NCBI GenBank assembly: GCA_025642065.1
Contig: JAODUP010000188.1
Location: 1,096,501 to 1,160,500 of the forward strand
Reading direction: 5' to 3'
DNA from: Paralvinella palmiformis
Lineage: Eukaryota; Annelida; Polychaeta; Terebellida; Alvinellidae
DNA: 64,000 bases
The stretch's first letter is position 1, and each line of letters opens with the position of its first letter. Made by a program: the position numbers and the translations under genes. Positions 61,174 to 64,000 of the stretch are shown piece by piece. The notes below the pieces were generated by a model. The model worked only from the letters and a program-made list of their open reading frames with translations. It had not been told where the DNA came from and did not search any database.

Positions 61174-62300
61174 AAATAGCTACTGATTTATGTTAATAAT
61201 TTTCACATGAATTAGCAAACATATAACGAATTAAATGCATGAAATAATTTATATATTTAATAAAATTGTAACGTAAATGTACTTTGTCTGTCATTTTATT
61301 TATCATAAATAAACCATCCATAAATCAAAGAGTATAACAAAGATGTTTAAAGTAAACATATATTATTCTGAAATGAATGTGAGGTTTAATATGAAATTAA
61401 TTTAATTCACCATTTATAAAACACGTTTTGTAATGATCTATTTCTTCGAATTAGTTGCATAGTGTTATATAAACAGATAATAAATATACAAGATCATTTA
61501 AACATTTTATCCATTGTCACAATTTATATTAAAAGGATGCAGATACAAAATGAGCTATCAGCTGCTTCTTTTCCAATCAGCATCAATACATCAACATCTT
61601 ATTAAACGAACAAATCTGTAAGTTCACGTGCACGTGTTATTAACAACAAACGTACAACTAACAGGAAACTATATATTTAAAAGGTCTACATTGATTAGGA
61701 CATATGCGATTACTTGATACGTCCCTGAAGTAGGAATCAATAAATATGAAAATCAGAAAGATCTGTGCACCTTTTAAAAATAGATAATGTAACTTTCATT
61801 ATTTCTTTTATCATCTTACAAATCGGCATCTCATTTTATTAAAATATAAACCACTGGCTCTGAAAACAAGTTAAGTGATGACAGTGATGGAGTGATACGA
61901 CATTCTTGTGTATGTTTACATACAGAAAATTGGCAAATATGGATACTGAACCAGTTGATAAAGGAAGGAAGAGATCTGAGATGTAACATCTGTCGTATTC
62001 ACTGAATATTTGTAAAGTGGCAACAAAATGGCGGACTACCTTCGAAAAGACGGTAAGATACTAAAATGATGGTAATATATGATAGAGTGATGATAAACAG
62101 ATAATTATGAAACGTTCGTTCATTGGTTATTGCATATATAACTGAATGAAACAAGAACTATCCTTTTATTGTTATCATATGAAATTAAAGCCTTTACAAA
62201 ATAATCTTATTTTGGCAATTTAACATTTCTGGGAGACAATGAATTAAAGAAATAAATTATGACACATCAATTCATATTCGTATTTTGATATCCTTAGATA
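61174..62300. other. AT-rich stretch, nothing recognised
   Basis: Spacer between the two inverted arms. No supported coding sequence. Confidence 0.55.
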
Positions 62301-62390
62301 ATATCATGTTTATTGGCAGCTGGCAAATATCTCCTTTACAATCTCACCAAATCCTTTCACTGACATTGCATACACGCGCGCACACACAGG

Positions 62391-62571
<181 letters not shown>

Positions 62572-62725
62572 CACACCATATTTTCACATCGACATATTAA
62601 TATATAGTTTAATAATCTGTGTGACAGCTTCAACGTAGATGACTAACCCGATCAGAATTTAATACTCACAATGAAATTAATTAAACTATATTTAGAATTT
62701 ATCTAACACAATATGGTCAGGAGAG
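62572..62725 (-). repeat. Right arm of 150-bp near-identical inverted repeat
   Basis: Reverse complement of 60798-60947. The spacer is about 1.6 kb. Both arms adjoin AG/CT simple sequence, but at opposite ends of the arm. Confidence 0.92.
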
Positions 62726-63238
62726 GAAACCTTGTCTGGTTGAACACGGGGGGGGGGGATTTGAGTTAATTAAAAATAAACAATAAAGAAGAATATTGAT
62801 CCAGTTGATTAGGAGAGAAATAAATGTGACTTGTGATAGATAGAATTAAACATTATTGGAGTTCTAGTCTGCTCACAGATTTATATTGATTGGAAAGAAA
62901 ACCTGAGAAACAACTAAAATTTGGGTTTATTATATTAGAAAAATATCGATCACAACGTAAATAGCTCCATTGTTGTAACGTTGTTCATATTTGCATAATC
63001 ATTCTATATTGTATCTATAAATTAGTAAGCTGTAAAAAAATTTACATTTCTCTGAGAGTTCCGTGAAAACTTAACATAATGTGTTGAATATTAACAAAGA
63101 AACGCTAAAGTCATTTTCTGAATTATCTATGTTTTAAACACATTGGGTAACATTCGTATATATTCATATATTGATATCTTTAGATGTTGTTGTTGTTGTT
63201 ATTCTTGTTGTTGTTGTTGTTGTTATATTTATCATGGT
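62726..63238. other. AT-rich stretch
   Basis: G-run at 62749-62758 and GTT runs at 63187-63222. No gene recognised. Confidence 0.6.
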
Positions 63239-63327
<89 letters not shown>

Positions 63328-63344
63328 TGTGTGTGTGTGTGTGT
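63239..63344. repeat. (TA)n-(TG)n microsatellite
   Basis: TA runs broken by AATTA, passing into TG runs. Confidence 0.95.
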
Positions 63345-64000
63345 AATTAACCGATCCAAACTTCCACTAATAACTCTGAAGCCTAACTCTTTGTTAAATG
63401 TGTGTCTGGTGTCTTTTCGTCAATCCAGTTCTTTTATAGATGGCTGATGTTATAGTAGCACGTACTAGTCTATTTTTACAAAGACCACGTCGGGATCAGA
63501 CGTAAATAGACAGACAGCATTAGTACTATAAAGACAAAAGGGAGGCAAACAATACTTGATTGATTAAACTAAAAGGAGGAATTCATTAGCATGCACGCAC
63601 GTTCTCTCAAACAAACACACATGTTCTCACACAGCATGGTTTCACACGGGGATGTACATATATAGATATGAGGATAGTTACTATATTGTCATCAATGTTT
63701 TAGACTCTGATAAATAGGTATCAGATAAGATCCACTTTTCCTTTTGATCCATTCTTCGACAGACGGTTGTAACTGACAATCTTAATAACCCGAACTTCAT
63801 TTGTTATAAAATCTTTTCAATGTAAATTTGTGTCCACATACAATAACGTTGTAAGTTTGTACCATGGTTCTAGTAAAGAACTTCATTAGCATGTTATTAG
63901 CATAAGCAACAGATAATAATATATAATGTTCTTCTGTTAATACTGAAAGGTCATATAGTTGACGAGTACTCATCTTATAGCAAGTAGAGATAAATAAAGG
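63345..64000. other. Right edge, nothing recognised
   Basis: No gene, SINE or large repeat supported. Confidence 0.5.

Overview
The window looks like nuclear DNA of an animal, most likely a mollusc or another lophotrochozoan. Reasons seen in the sequence: a gene split by eleven GT-AG introns that encodes a PCTAIRE-type cyclin-dependent kinase, AT-rich intergenic DNA, very dense microsatellites, several families of tRNA-derived SINEs, decayed non-LTR retrotransposons and a hAT-like MITE. There are no bacterial operons, rRNA genes, intact tRNA genes or CRISPR arrays. The phylum is inference from repeat content and general look; no species marker was recognised.

Layout. 1-10.4 kb: mostly non-coding, with microsatellites, three family-A tRNA-SINEs at 4.3-6.0 kb and two weak exon candidates (1793-1916 and 3228-3358). 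10.4-21.4 kb: a plus-strand CDK16/17/18 (PCTAIRE) gene. Twelve coding exons from 11704 to 20863 can be joined in phase into 385 codons running to the conserved RRQSMLF C-terminus. The usual N-terminal exons are not recognised; a phase-compatible alternative first exon may lie at 10528-10614. Introns hold a 22-bp minisatellite and two SINEs. 21.4-27.7 kb: no gene recognised; a hAT-like MITE with an 8-bp target duplication at 25868-26218 and a SINE at 26.8 kb. 27.8-33.7 kb: a graveyard of non-LTR retrotransposons (reverse-transcriptase relics on both strands and an ORF1-like relic), one copy split by a pure (TC)143 tract. 34-52.6 kb: non-coding DNA with a 42-bp minisatellite, a 550-bp inverted repeat with a 2-kb spacer, SINEs, another LINE relic and promoter-like patches near 45.6 and 46.7 kb. 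52.7-54.5 kb: a compact gene with TATA box, a spliced 5' UTR and one coding exon for a 297-residue single-pass membrane protein (signal peptide, EGF-like cysteine module, fibronectin-III-like domain, acidic tail). 54.5-64 kb: no confident gene; a SINE, minisatellites and a near-identical 150-bp inverted repeat at 60.8/62.6 kb.

How the genes relate. The kinase and the membrane protein are about 32 kb apart and nothing in the sequence links their functions. Most of the window is repeat-derived, and the many short open frames are mainly translations of CA, CT, TA and GATA tracts.
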